This document shows, piece after piece, positions 1 through 7,384 of a stretch of DNA of 64,000 nt. The notes beneath the pieces were generated by a model. It was given only the letters and a program-made list of their open reading frames with translations, did not search any database and was not told the DNA's origin. This DNA comes from Catellatospora vulcania (GTDB lineage Bacteria; Actinomycetota; Actinomycetes; Mycobacteriales; Micromonosporaceae): NCBI RefSeq assembly GCF_009720385.1, contig NZ_WARX01000017.1:186001-250000 (forward strand). Reading direction: 5' to 3'. The first letter of the stretch is position 1. Every line of letters starts with the position of its first letter. A program made the translations under genes and the position numbers.

Positions 1-1
1 G

Positions 2-1303
2 ACCAGCATCCAGATCCCGCGCACGGCGTACGAGGTCGAGCGGTTCACGCTCCCCAACGGTTTGCGCGTCGTGCTCAGCCCGGACCGCAGCGCACCGGTG
101 ATCGGTGTCGCGGTCGTCTACGACGTGGGAATCCGGTCCGAGCCGCAGGGCCGCACCGGCTTCGCCCACCTCTTCGAACACCTGATGTTCCAGGGCTCGG
201 CCAACCTGGAGAAGCTGGCCCACTTCCGGCACGTGCAGGGGGCGGGCGGCACCTTCAACGGCTCCACCCACCTGGACTACACCGACTACTTCGAGACGGT
301 GCCGAGCAACGCGCTGGAGCGGATGCTCTTCCTGGAGGCCGACCGCATGCGCGGGCCCCGGCTCACCGAGGAGAACCTCAAGAACCAGATCGACGTGGTC
401 AAGGAGGAGATCCGGGTCAACGTGCTGAACCGCCCGTACGGCGGCTTCCCGTGGCTCAAGCTCCCGCCGGTCATGTTCGACACGTTCCCCAACGCGCACG
501 ACGGCTACGGCTCCTTCAGCGACCTGGAGGCGGCCACCGTCCCCGACGCCGCGGAGTTCTTCGACAAGTACTACGCCTGCGGCAACGCCACGCTCGGCGT
601 CTCCGGCGACTTCGACTCCGCGCACGCCCGGATGCTGATCGAGCGGCACTTCAGCGACGTGCCGGCCCGCCCGGCCCCGGCGCGTCCCGACTTCACCGAG
701 CCCGACCTGAGCGCCGAGCGGCGCGAGTCCTACGTGGACAAGCTCGCCCCGCTGCCCGCGGTCGCCTCGGCGTGGCGGGTCCCGGACCCGGTCACCGACT
801 TCGCCGGCTACCTGCCGTACGTGGTGCTGGCCGAGGTGCTCACCGACGGCGACGCGTCGCGGCTGGTCGAGCGGCTGGTGCTGAAGGACCGCAGCGTCAC
901 CAGCGTCGGCGGCTACCTGGGCTTCATGGGCGAGCCGTTCGAGGTGCGCGACCCCACTGCGCTGCTGCTGCAGTCGCACCTGCCGCCCGGTGGCAGCGTG
1001 GACAAGGTGCTGGTCACCATCGACGAGGAGCTGGACCGGCTGGCCACCGACGGGCTGACCCCGGGCGAGCTGGCCCGCACCCAGGCCCGGATGGCCACCC
1101 ACCTGCTGCGCGAGACCGACGCGGTGCTGGGCCGCGCGCTGCGCATGGCCGTGCTGGAGCTGCAGCGGGGCAACCCGGGGCTGCTCAACGACCTGCCGCA
1201 CTCGATCGCCGAGGTGACCGAGGAGCAGATCCGGGCCGCCGCGGCCACCCTGCGCCCGAACCGCCGGGCGTCCATCGAGGTCGTACCCGGAGGCAACCAG
1301 TGA
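2..1303 (+). CDS. M16 family zinc metallopeptidase, catalytic partner (5' end outside window)
   Basis: Pitrilysin-type peptidase. The reading frame is open from base 2, and the in-frame TTG at 62 is internal to the conserved N-terminal strand (YEVERFTLPNGLRVVLS), so the true start lies left of the window. The inverted zinc motif HLFEH is encoded at 167-181, and the distal glutamate is probably in NQIDVVKEEI further on. These residues mark the active subunit. The gene pairs with the next one, which lacks the zinc motif, as is usual for bacterial two-subunit M16 peptidases. Substrate is unknown; family members degrade peptides or process small precursors. No signal peptide can be judged because the N-terminus is missing. 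Confidence 0.93.
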   Translation, partial: TSIQIPRTAYEVERFTLPNGLRVVLSPDRSAPVIGVAVVYDVGIRSEPQGRTGFAHLFEHLMFQGSANLEKLAHFRHVQGAGGTFNGSTHLDYTDYFETVPSNALERMLFLEADRMRGPRLTEENLKNQIDVVKEEIRVNVLNRPYGGFPWLKLPPVMFDTFPNAHDGYGSFSDLEAATVPDAAEFFDKYYACGNATLGVSGDFDSAHARMLIERHFSDVPARPAPARPDFTEPDLSAERRESYVDKLAPLPAVASAWRVPDPVTDFAGYLPYVVLAEVLTDGDASRLVERLVLKDRSVTSVGGYLGFMGEPFEVRDPTALLLQSHLPPGGSVDKVLVTIDEELDRLATDGLTPGELARTQARMATHLLRETDAVLGRALRMAVLELQRGNPGLLNDLPHSIAEVTEEQIRAAAATLRPNRRASIEVVPGGNQ

Positions 1304-1373
1304 GCGAGCGTAGCGAGCGAACCACGAGACTCGGTGCAACTCATGCCGTCGACGAGCGAAGCGAGGAGCAGGC
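1302..1373. repeat. GAGCGAAGCGAG-type intergenic repeat supplying the next gene's RBS
   Basis: The 70-base spacer between the two M16 genes is built from GAGCGAGCGTAGCGAGCGAA at its left end and GACGAGCGAAGCGAGGAG at its right end. Both are variants of one GAGCG(A/T)AGCGAG motif, which is itself a near palindrome. The right copy contains GAGGAG at 1363-1368, five bases before the ATG at 1374, so the repeat provides the Shine-Dalgarno sequence. I recall similar spacers from Micromonosporaceae genomes, but copy number cannot be seen here. Confidence 0.6.
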
Positions 1374-2696
1374 ATGAGCGTGATCACCCTTCCTGAGCTG
1401 GATGAGAACCGGCCGCTGGTATTGCCGACGGAGGTCGAGCAGACGCTGCCGAACGGGCTGACCGTGCTGGCCATCCGCCGCCCGAGCGTGCCGCTGGCCG
1501 AGGTGCGGCTGCGCGTGCCGTTCGCCAAGGCCGAGCTGGCCGAGGCGGCGGTGCTGGCGCAGACGCTGTTCTCCGGCACCAGCACCCGCAGCACCGTGCA
1601 GATCGCCGCCGAGCTGCAGACCGTCGGCGGCGGCCTGGGCGCGGGGATCGACCCGGACCGGCTGCAGATCAGCGGCAACTCGCTGGTGTCGGGGCTGGAC
1701 CGGTTGCTGGAGCTGCTGGCCGAGGTGCTCGACGACGCCGTCTACCCGGAGGGCGAGGTCACCACGGAGGTGGAGCGGCTGGCCGACCGGATCCAGGTCG
1801 CCCAGAGCCAGCCGGCTCACCTGGCCCGCGTCGCGCTGCTCAAGCGCATCTACCCGGGGCACCCGTACGCGGTGCAGACCCCGTCGGTGGAGGACGTGCG
1901 CGCGGTGAGCCCGGAGGCGCTGCGCGCGCTGCACGCCCGGCGGCTGCACCCGGCCGGGGCGACCCTGGTCATCGTCGGCGACCTCGACCCGGAGCAGGCG
2001 GTGCAGACCGCGGCCAAGCGCCTCGGCGGGTGGAACGGGGGCGGCGAGAGCGCCGACCTGGCTCCGATTCCGCTGCTGGTGCCCGGCCCGCTGCTGCTGG
2101 TGGACCGGCCGGGCGCGGTGCAGTCGTCGCTGCGCATCGCGCTGCCGGCGGTCACCCGCACCCACCCCGACCACGCCGCCCTGCAGCTCGCGAACATGGT
2201 CTTCGGCGGCTACTTCTCCTCCCGCTGGGTGGAGAACATCCGCGAGGACAAGGGCTACACGTACGGCCCGCATTCGGTGATCGAGCACTCGGTGGCCGGT
2301 TCCACGCTGACCGTCTCCGCCGAGGTGGCCACGGAGGTCACCGCCCCGGCGCTGGTCGAGACGCTGTACGAGTTGGGCCGCATCGCGGCGCTGCCGGTCC
2401 GCGAGGAGGAGCTGGAGCAGGCGCGGCAGTACGCGCTGGGCACGCTGCAGCTGGGCATGTCCACGCAGTCCGGCCTGGCCGGGCTGGCCAGCACCTACGC
2501 CGGGTTCGGGCTGCGGCTGAACTTCCTGGCCGAGCACTCGGCCCGGCTGGCCGCGGCCACGCTGGAAGACGTGCACCGCGTCGCGGCGACGTATCTCGCG
2601 CCCGCGGTGGCGGCCCCGGTGATCCTCGGTGACGCCGAGAAGATCCAGGCCGCGGTCTCGGCGATCGTGCCGGTGACGGTCGAGTCGAAGCCGTGA
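1374..2696 (+). CDS. M16 family peptidase-like protein, non-catalytic partner
   Basis: Second subunit of an M16 pair, 440 residues. The N-terminal strand TLPNGLTVLAIRRP aligns with the first gene, but the zinc motif HxxEH is replaced by residues such as LAQTL, so this subunit should not bind zinc. The C-terminal half keeps the R/Y substrate-binding pair typical of the partner subunit (SSRWVENIREDKGYTYG). ATG with GAGGAG five bases upstream. It follows its partner by 70 bases in the same direction, so the two are probably cotranscribed and form a heterodimer. Confidence 0.92.
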   Translation: MSVITLPELDENRPLVLPTEVEQTLPNGLTVLAIRRPSVPLAEVRLRVPFAKAELAEAAVLAQTLFSGTSTRSTVQIAAELQTVGGGLGAGIDPDRLQISGNSLVSGLDRLLELLAEVLDDAVYPEGEVTTEVERLADRIQVAQSQPAHLARVALLKRIYPGHPYAVQTPSVEDVRAVSPEALRALHARRLHPAGATLVIVGDLDPEQAVQTAAKRLGGWNGGGESADLAPIPLLVPGPLLLVDRPGAVQSSLRIALPAVTRTHPDHAALQLANMVFGGYFSSRWVENIREDKGYTYGPHSVIEHSVAGSTLTVSAEVATEVTAPALVETLYELGRIAALPVREEELEQARQYALGTLQLGMSTQSGLAGLASTYAGFGLRLNFLAEHSARLAAATLEDVHRVAATYLAPAVAAPVILGDAEKIQAAVSAIVPVTVESKP

Positions 2697-2733
2697 AGGT
2701 GCAGCACACCGAGGAAATGAGCGAGCTGTCCGT

Positions 2734-3636
2734 ATGAGTGAGACGCCTGCGGCCCGGTCGGATCTCGACCGGGCCGCGTTCCGGCGCGCCGACCCGCAGT
2801 GGCTGGCCGATGCCTGGTCACGCGGCCAGGTGGTCGTGATCGGAGACGACGGCCGCGCGCTGATCCGTGACGACCGGCTGGTGCTGTTCGCCTCGGGCCA
2901 GGTCGGCGCGGCCGGCCCGACCGGCGAGCCGCTGTTCCTCGGCGTCGACGCGGGCGGCACGGCCTACTTCGCGGTGAACCGCGAGCTGCCCGAGCTGCCC
3001 GGCGCGGAGCCCAAGCACCTGTGGGAGGTCGGCGCGGACCTGCCGCCCCGCGACACGTCGCTGCTCACCCAGGCGCTGGCGCTGGTGCGCTGGCACCGCG
3101 ATCACCTCTACGCCCCGCGCAGCGGCAAGCCGACCACGGTGGAGCAGGGCGGCTGGGTGCGCCGCGACGCCGACGGGGACCTGCACTTCCCGCGTACCGA
3201 CCCGGCCGTGATCATGGCGGTGCACGACGGGGCGGTGGGTCCGCAGGGGCGCATCCTGCTCGGCGCGAACGTGGTGTGGGCCGGGGCCGCCAAGCGCCGC
3301 TATTCGGTGCTGGCCGGCTTCGTGGAGGCGGGGGAGACCGCCGAGGAGGCGGTCGCCCGCGAGGTGTACGAGGAGGCGGGCGTGCGGGTGTCCGACATCC
3401 GCTACCACGGCAGCCAGGCCTTCCCGTACCCCCGCTCGCTGATGCTGGGCTTCCTCGCGGTCGCCGACCCGGCGGCCGACCCGCTGCGCACCGACCCGGA
3501 CGAGCTGCTCGACGCGCAGTGGTTCACGCGGGAGCAGGTCGCCCGGGTGCTGGACGGGTCAGACGACTCCTTCACGCTCCCGAACCGGTCCTCCATCGCC
3601 CACCAGCTCGTCCTGCGCTGGCTGCGCGAGGGCTGA
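2734..3636 (+). CDS. nudC: NADH pyrophosphatase NudC-like Nudix hydrolase
   Basis: Hydrolyses NAD(H) to NMN(H) and AMP, and in the NudC family also removes NAD caps from RNA. The Nudix box (G-x5-E-x7-REVYEEAG) spans about residues 195-217. It is followed by SQAFPYPRS, the NudC signature (usually SQPWPFPxS), and preceded by HFPRTDPAVI. Odd: the zinc-ribbon cysteines of classical NudC are absent (RSGKPTTVEQGGW replaces the Cys region), and the protein has no cysteine at all. In M. tuberculosis nudC also neighbours mrx1 and uvrD2, which supports orthology. Its 3' end overlaps the convergent MFS gene by 78 bases. Confidence 0.9.
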   Translation: MSETPAARSDLDRAAFRRADPQWLADAWSRGQVVVIGDDGRALIRDDRLVLFASGQVGAAGPTGEPLFLGVDAGGTAYFAVNRELPELPGAEPKHLWEVGADLPPRDTSLLTQALALVRWHRDHLYAPRSGKPTTVEQGGWVRRDADGDLHFPRTDPAVIMAVHDGAVGPQGRILLGANVVWAGAAKRRYSVLAGFVEAGETAEEAVAREVYEEAGVRVSDIRYHGSQAFPYPRSLMLGFLAVADPAADPLRTDPDELLDAQWFTREQVARVLDGSDDSFTLPNRSSIAHQLVLRWLREG

Positions 3637-4815
3637 CGGCGGGGTCAGCCCGCGCCCGGCCCACAGGTAGAGCGCGGACACCACCATCACCGCGCTCATG
3701 ACGACCAGCAGCACCCGGAAGTCGACCAGCTCGACGAGCAGCGCGCCGAATCCGATGGCGAGCGTCTGGGGTGCGCTGATCAGCGCGTCCATCGCCGCCG
3801 AGACCCGGCCCATCAGCGCGCCGGGGGTGCTGCGCTGCATCAGCGTCATCAGGCCGACGAGCAGGTAGGGCAGGCCGAACCCGGCGATCAGGGCGGTGGG
3901 CAGGGCCAGCCACAGGCTCGGGGTAAGGCTGGTGAGCAGCAGGGGCAGGAACAGAGCGACGCCGATCGCGTTGGTCGACAGCTCGCCGACCCGCCGGATC
4001 AGCCAGGCCGACGTCAGACCGCCGAGCAGGCCGCCCACACCCTGGGCGCTGACCAGCACGCCGATGAAGGCCGGCGGCCGGTGCAGACCCTGGTCGACGA
4101 AGGCGAAGAAGACGGTCTCGCTGAACCCGAAGACGAGGATCGAGATGACGTTGCCGATCAGGGCGCGTCGCAGCGGCACGCTGCCCGTCAGGTGGCGTAC
4201 GCCCGCACTGACCTCGGCCACCCAGCGCTGCTCGGTGCGCTCGGGCTTCTCTTCGGGCACCCGCAGCACGGTGATGACCGTGGCCGCGATGAGGAAGCCC
4301 GCCATGCCGAGCGCCGCCAGACCCCAGCCCTTCGTGGCGGCGTAGAGGGCGGCCCCCAGCAGCGGCCCCACCAGGCGCAGGCCCTGCCGCACGGTCTGCA
4401 GCGCCCCGTTCGCCTCGGCCAGCAGGTCCGGCGGGATGACCTCCTTGATCAGGCCGTTGAGCGAGCCGCTGACCAGGATGTACGAGACGCCGTAGCAGAT
4501 CGCGACGGCGAAGATGATCCACAGATCCTCCCGTCCGTCGACGGCCAGCAGCGGCGTCAGCATCGCAGCCGAGCCGACCAGCGTCGCGATCAGGAAGGGG
4601 CGGCGGCGGAACCGGTCCACCACGACCCCGAACAGCGGCGCGAACATCACCGGCAGCACCACGCACAGGATCGCCGTGCCCGCCATGCCGTCGGAGCCGG
4701 TGAGGTCCTTGGCCCAGATGGCCAGCGCCAGCACCAGCATCGACTCGGCGGTCATGCTGAAGAACAGGCCCGCGAAGAGCAGGCGGAAGTCGGGTCGTCG
4801 TAGTACGGCGCGCAT
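3559..4815 (-). CDS. MFS transporter (MFS_3/EntS-like exporter)
   Basis: 418-residue major facilitator with about twelve hydrophobic segments. It starts MRAVLRRPDFRLLFAGLFFS, the usual entry of the MFS_3 group of drug and siderophore exporters. The loop between helices 2 and 3 carries DRFRRRP, matching the family's D-R-x-x-R-R motif. ATG has GGAGG about eight bases upstream. It lies 30 bases downstream of an ArsR-type regulator on the same strand, so it is probably that regulator's target. The last 25 residues are hydrophilic and are encoded antisense to the end of nudC, so the tail is probably not conserved. Substrate unknown. Confidence 0.88.
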   Translation of the reverse strand: MRAVLRRPDFRLLFAGLFFSMTAESMLVLALAIWAKDLTGSDGMAGTAILCVVLPVMFAPLFGVVVDRFRRRPFLIATLVGSAAMLTPLLAVDGREDLWIIFAVAICYGVSYILVSGSLNGLIKEVIPPDLLAEANGALQTVRQGLRLVGPLLGAALYAATKGWGLAALGMAGFLIAATVITVLRVPEEKPERTEQRWVAEVSAGVRHLTGSVPLRRALIGNVISILVFGFSETVFFAFVDQGLHRPPAFIGVLVSAQGVGGLLGGLTSAWLIRRVGELSTNAIGVALFLPLLLTSLTPSLWLALPTALIAGFGLPYLLVGLMTLMQRSTPGALMGRVSAAMDALISAPQTLAIGFGALLVELVDFRVLLVVMSAVMVVSALYLWAGRGLTPPSALAQPAQDELVGDGGPVREREGVV

Positions 4816-4845
4816 GGTCGGTGCCTCCGGGGTGGTGGAGTGAGG

Positions 4846-5400
4846 TCAGCTGGGGTGGGGGTTGGCCCAGGCCACCATGCGCACGGGGCGGGAGCCCTCG
4901 GGCCGGGCGGCCGGATCGGTGACGCGCTGGTTGTACCTGGTCAGCACCGCGAGCAGCTCGTCCTCCATGGCCGTCAGCTCCTCGGCGGTGAGCCAGTTGA
5001 CGTTCTGGACGCTGAAGGCGGCGTGCCGCCAGCCGGTGTCGTCGGTCTGCCGCTGCTCGTCCCACTGGTTGTGCAGGGCGAGCTCCTGCGCCAGCAGCGT
5101 CGCGTTGAGCTCGCGGCCCGCCTGCATCAGTTCCGGCGGCTCGTCCGGGCCGCCCCACCGGTTGCCCATGGGCACCCAGCGCCACGGCCGGTTGCGCCCG
5201 ACCCCGCCCTCGGCCTCCTCGATGAACCCGAACTTGGCCAGCTGGCGCAGGTGCCACGAGCAGTTGGCGGCGGACTCGCCGACGCGCTCGGCCAGCGCCG
5301 TCGCCGTCGCCGGACCGTGCAGCGCGAGTTCGTTGAGCAGCCGTAGGCGCACCGGGTGCGCCATCGCCCGCAGCATCCGCGGGTCGGTGATGTCCCGCAT
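4846..5400 (-). CDS. ArsR-type winged-helix transcriptional regulator
   Basis: 184 residues from the chosen ATG. The N-terminal wHTH reads DPRMLRAMAHPVRLRLLNEL and LAERVGESAANCSWHLRQLAKFGFI, a typical ArsR/HTH_20 domain; the C-terminal half is uncharacterised. An in-frame TTG at 5454 would add 18 residues, but that TTGACG is better read as a -35 box. The ATG at 5400 has GGAG nine bases upstream. It is the first gene of a two-gene operon with the MFS exporter, and the promoter holds a dyad between -35 and -10, so autorepression is likely. Ligand unknown. Confidence 0.87.
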   Translation of the reverse strand: MRDITDPRMLRAMAHPVRLRLLNELALHGPATATALAERVGESAANCSWHLRQLAKFGFIEEAEGGVGRNRPWRWVPMGNRWGGPDEPPELMQAGRELNATLLAQELALHNQWDEQRQTDDTGWRHAAFSVQNVNWLTAEELTAMEDELLAVLTRYNQRVTDPAARPEGSRPVRMVAWANPHPS

Positions 5401-5417
5401 CGGCAGTTTCTCCGTCA

Positions 5418-5454
5418 CATCAAAAGGATGCTTTCGAAAGAACTCTTTCGTCAA
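5418..5454 (-). promoter_or_regulatory. Promoter and candidate operator of the ArsR/MFS operon
   Basis: Reading leftwards, TTGACG (5454-5449) resembles a -35 box and CATCCT, 18 bases on, a weak -10. Between them lie CTTTCGAAAG (perfect 10-base palindrome, 5431-5440) and the overlapping dyad CGAAAG-AACT-CTTTCG (5435-5450). A dyad between -35 and -10 is the classical place for an ArsR-family operator. Promoter assignment is by eye. Confidence 0.5.
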
Positions 5455-5571
5455 GCCCTTTCCGGGAATCGGATCTCGAGACCGTGCTCAACCGGGCGAA
5501 AGGTGTGTCGGTGCGGGGGTGGGAGTAGTCGGGCGGCTTAGCCTGAGGGCTGGTCACCGACGGAGGTCCCC

Positions 5572-6507
5572 TTGCCGCGAGGATCCAGCCCGATCGTCCG
5601 CCGCCAGCGCCTCGGCGTGGAGCTGCGCCGCCTGCGTGAGACCGCCGGTCTCACCGGCGAGCAGGTCGTCGACCGGGTGGGCTGGGCCGCCAAGTCGAAA
5701 CTGTCGCGACTGGAGAACGGGCGCAGCCGCCCGGACCTCGCCGACGTGCTGGACCTGCTCGATCTCTACCAGGTGCGCGGGCGGGACCGGGACCAGCTGG
5801 TGGCCATCGCGCGCGACGCGGGCAACACCCGCGGCTGGCTGCGGGCCTATCCGGTGATGACGCAACGGCAGCGCGGGTACGCCGAGCTGGAGGCGGGCAG
5901 CGCCCGGATCAGGGAGTACGGCCTGTCCATCGTCCCCGGTCTGCTGCAGACACCGGAGTACGCCCGCGCCCGGATCCTCTCCTCGCGCCCGCTGTCCGGG
6001 GTCGCCCGGCCGGCTGACGGCGTGCCGGCGCAGCGCGTGAATCCGGTGGTGGGGCCGGTGGCCGAGCTGCCCGCGCCGCAGGAGCCGGACACCGAGGTCG
6101 CGGCGCGGCTGGCCCGCCAGACGATCCTGACCCGGGCCCCGGACGCGCCGGCCTATGAGGCGATCCTCGACGAGCAGGCGCTGCTGGGGCGGGGTGCGCC
6201 GGACGATGTGCGGGACGGGCAGCTGGCCCATCTCGCGGCGCTCACTCAGTTACCGAACGTGACGATCAGAGTACTGCCGTGTGCGGCGACGGTCAGCCAG
6301 CACTTCATACCGTATACGGGATTTTCTATCTATCACTTTCCCGACCCGGATGACCCGGAGACGGTGGCCGTGGAGACGCTCGCCCGTGAGCTGGTGCTCA
6401 CTGACCGCAACAGCGTCGAGCGATACGCGCGGGTCTTCGGCTGGCTCAATGAGGCGGCGCTGGACCCGGCGCGGTCGCAGGCGTGGCTTAGCGCCCGGAT
6501 CAGCTGA
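5572..6507 (+). CDS. XRE-family regulator with DUF5753 domain
   Basis: 311-residue helix-turn-helix protein of the group abundant in actinomycetes. The HTH lies at about residues 13-65 (GVELRRLRETAGLTGEQVVD, then KSKLSRLENGRSRPDLADV). DUF5753 follows, recognisable from YGLSIVPGLLQTPEYARA. TTG start at 5572 with CGGAGG at 5561-5566. These regulators are often paired with a small downstream protein, and the next gene fits that. The function of DUF5753 is not established, and no target is visible beyond the neighbour. Confidence 0.88.
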   Translation: MPRGSSPIVRRQRLGVELRRLRETAGLTGEQVVDRVGWAAKSKLSRLENGRSRPDLADVLDLLDLYQVRGRDRDQLVAIARDAGNTRGWLRAYPVMTQRQRGYAELEAGSARIREYGLSIVPGLLQTPEYARARILSSRPLSGVARPADGVPAQRVNPVVGPVAELPAPQEPDTEVAARLARQTILTRAPDAPAYEAILDEQALLGRGAPDDVRDGQLAHLAALTQLPNVTIRVLPCAATVSQHFIPYTGFSIYHFPDPDDPETVAVETLARELVLTDRNSVERYARVFGWLNEAALDPARSQAWLSARIS

Positions 6508-6684
6508 TCTCCTCGGCAGAAAACTACGCTCCGTCACCCGTTCGGGCGGTGCTGCCCGCCGATCGTCGCGTCTTGCTTGATTCCAGCTGGGGAAATGCAC
6601 AAGCATGACATCAGCCGAATGTGGAACTTCCACCCATGGACTCCACAGTCGACCTCCGCCCGGCAGGCAGTGACGGAGCAGCGC

Positions 6685-6933
6685 ATGCGGTACCTGATAG
6701 TTCGCACCGAGGTACGACCCTTCGCGCCCGAGGACGTGCACGCGTCGTTCCTCGACGAGGAGCCGCTGCGCGACGAGACCAGCAGCCCCGAGCAGCGCCG
6801 CCAGGTGGCGGAGGCGGACAGCCTCGACGCCGCGCTCCAGCTCGCCCGCGCCCTCGCCTCGGTCGGCGCCGTCCGCTCCGGCCGCCAGCGCGTCAAAGTG
6901 GTCCGCCTCGACGCCCCCCGCTGGCCCAGCTGA
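6685..6933 (+). CDS. Small hypothetical protein downstream of the XRE regulator
   Basis: 82 residues from the ATG at 6685, which has GGAG six bases upstream; an upstream in-frame ATG at 6577 has no comparable RBS. Starts MRYLIVRTEVRPFAPEDVHA. The middle is rich in acidic residues and heptad-like alanine/leucine (ADSLDAALQLARALASVGAV), suggesting a helix. No catalytic motif, signal peptide or membrane segment. I recognise no named family. Position after an XRE/DUF5753 gene suggests a regulator-partner pair, but this is context only. Confidence 0.7.
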   Translation: MRYLIVRTEVRPFAPEDVHASFLDEEPLRDETSSPEQRRQVAEADSLDAALQLARALASVGAVRSGRQRVKVVRLDAPRWPS

Positions 6934-6961
6934 CCCTCCCGGCCTGTGCTGGGGCGCGCAA

Positions 6962-7025
6962 AAGATCGCCGTCTCGTGTCGAGAAGTGAGGTCGGGCCTC
7001 AGGTTTGACACGAAACAGCGATCTT
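6962..7025. terminator. Long hairpin with AGATCGC ends, bidirectional terminator or REP-like element
   Basis: Left arm AAGATCGCCGTCTCGTGTC (from 6962) pairs with GACACGAAACAGCGATCTT (ending 7025) with two mismatches. An inner mini-hairpin GAGGTCGGGCCTC lies between. It sits between convergent genes ending at 6933 and 7041, so it can terminate both. A hairpin with the same outer bases but a different inner stem occurs at 37195-37255. Confidence 0.7.
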
Positions 7026-7040
7026 CTCCCGTTGTGGGGT

Positions 7041-7301
7041 TCAGGCCGGGTCGGCGGCGGTTTCGGCGAGGGCGGCGAGGTGGGACTTGACCTGGATGAT
7101 GCTGGGGTTCGTCAGCGCGCTGCCGTCGGCGAAGCGCAGCGTCGGCACGGTCTGGTTGCCGCCGTTCACGCTCATCACGAAGTCCGCCGCGTTGGGGTCC
7201 TGCTCGATGTCGATCACCGTGTAGGTGATGCCCTCACGGTCGAGCTGGCTGCGCAGCCGGTGGCAGTAACCACACCACGTGGTCGAGTACATGGTCAGCA
7301 T
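7041..7301 (-). CDS. mrx1: Mycoredoxin (glutaredoxin-like mycothiol-dependent reductase)
   Basis: 86-residue glutaredoxin fold. Starts MLTMYSTTWCGYCHRLRSQL; the CGYC active site reduces mixed disulfides between proteins and mycothiol in the cytosol. Further family hallmarks are DIEQDPNAADFV, the cis-proline TVPTLRF, and DGSALTNPS. Length and motifs match M. tuberculosis Mrx1, whose gene likewise lies beside uvrD2 and nudC. The ATG at 7301 has GAGG six bases upstream; an open frame further upstream to 7418 overlaps uvrD2 and looks non-coding. Divergent from uvrD2, with 83 bases between the starts. Confidence 0.95.
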   Translation of the reverse strand: MLTMYSTTWCGYCHRLRSQLDREGITYTVIDIEQDPNAADFVMSVNGGNQTVPTLRFADGSALTNPSIIQVKSHLAALAETAADPA

Positions 7302-7384
7302 GGCGATCCTCGGGTCGGGGGAGCGGGGGCTCCCGGGGACTCTAACGGTGGCAACATCCACAACACCTGGGATGATTCCCTGTT

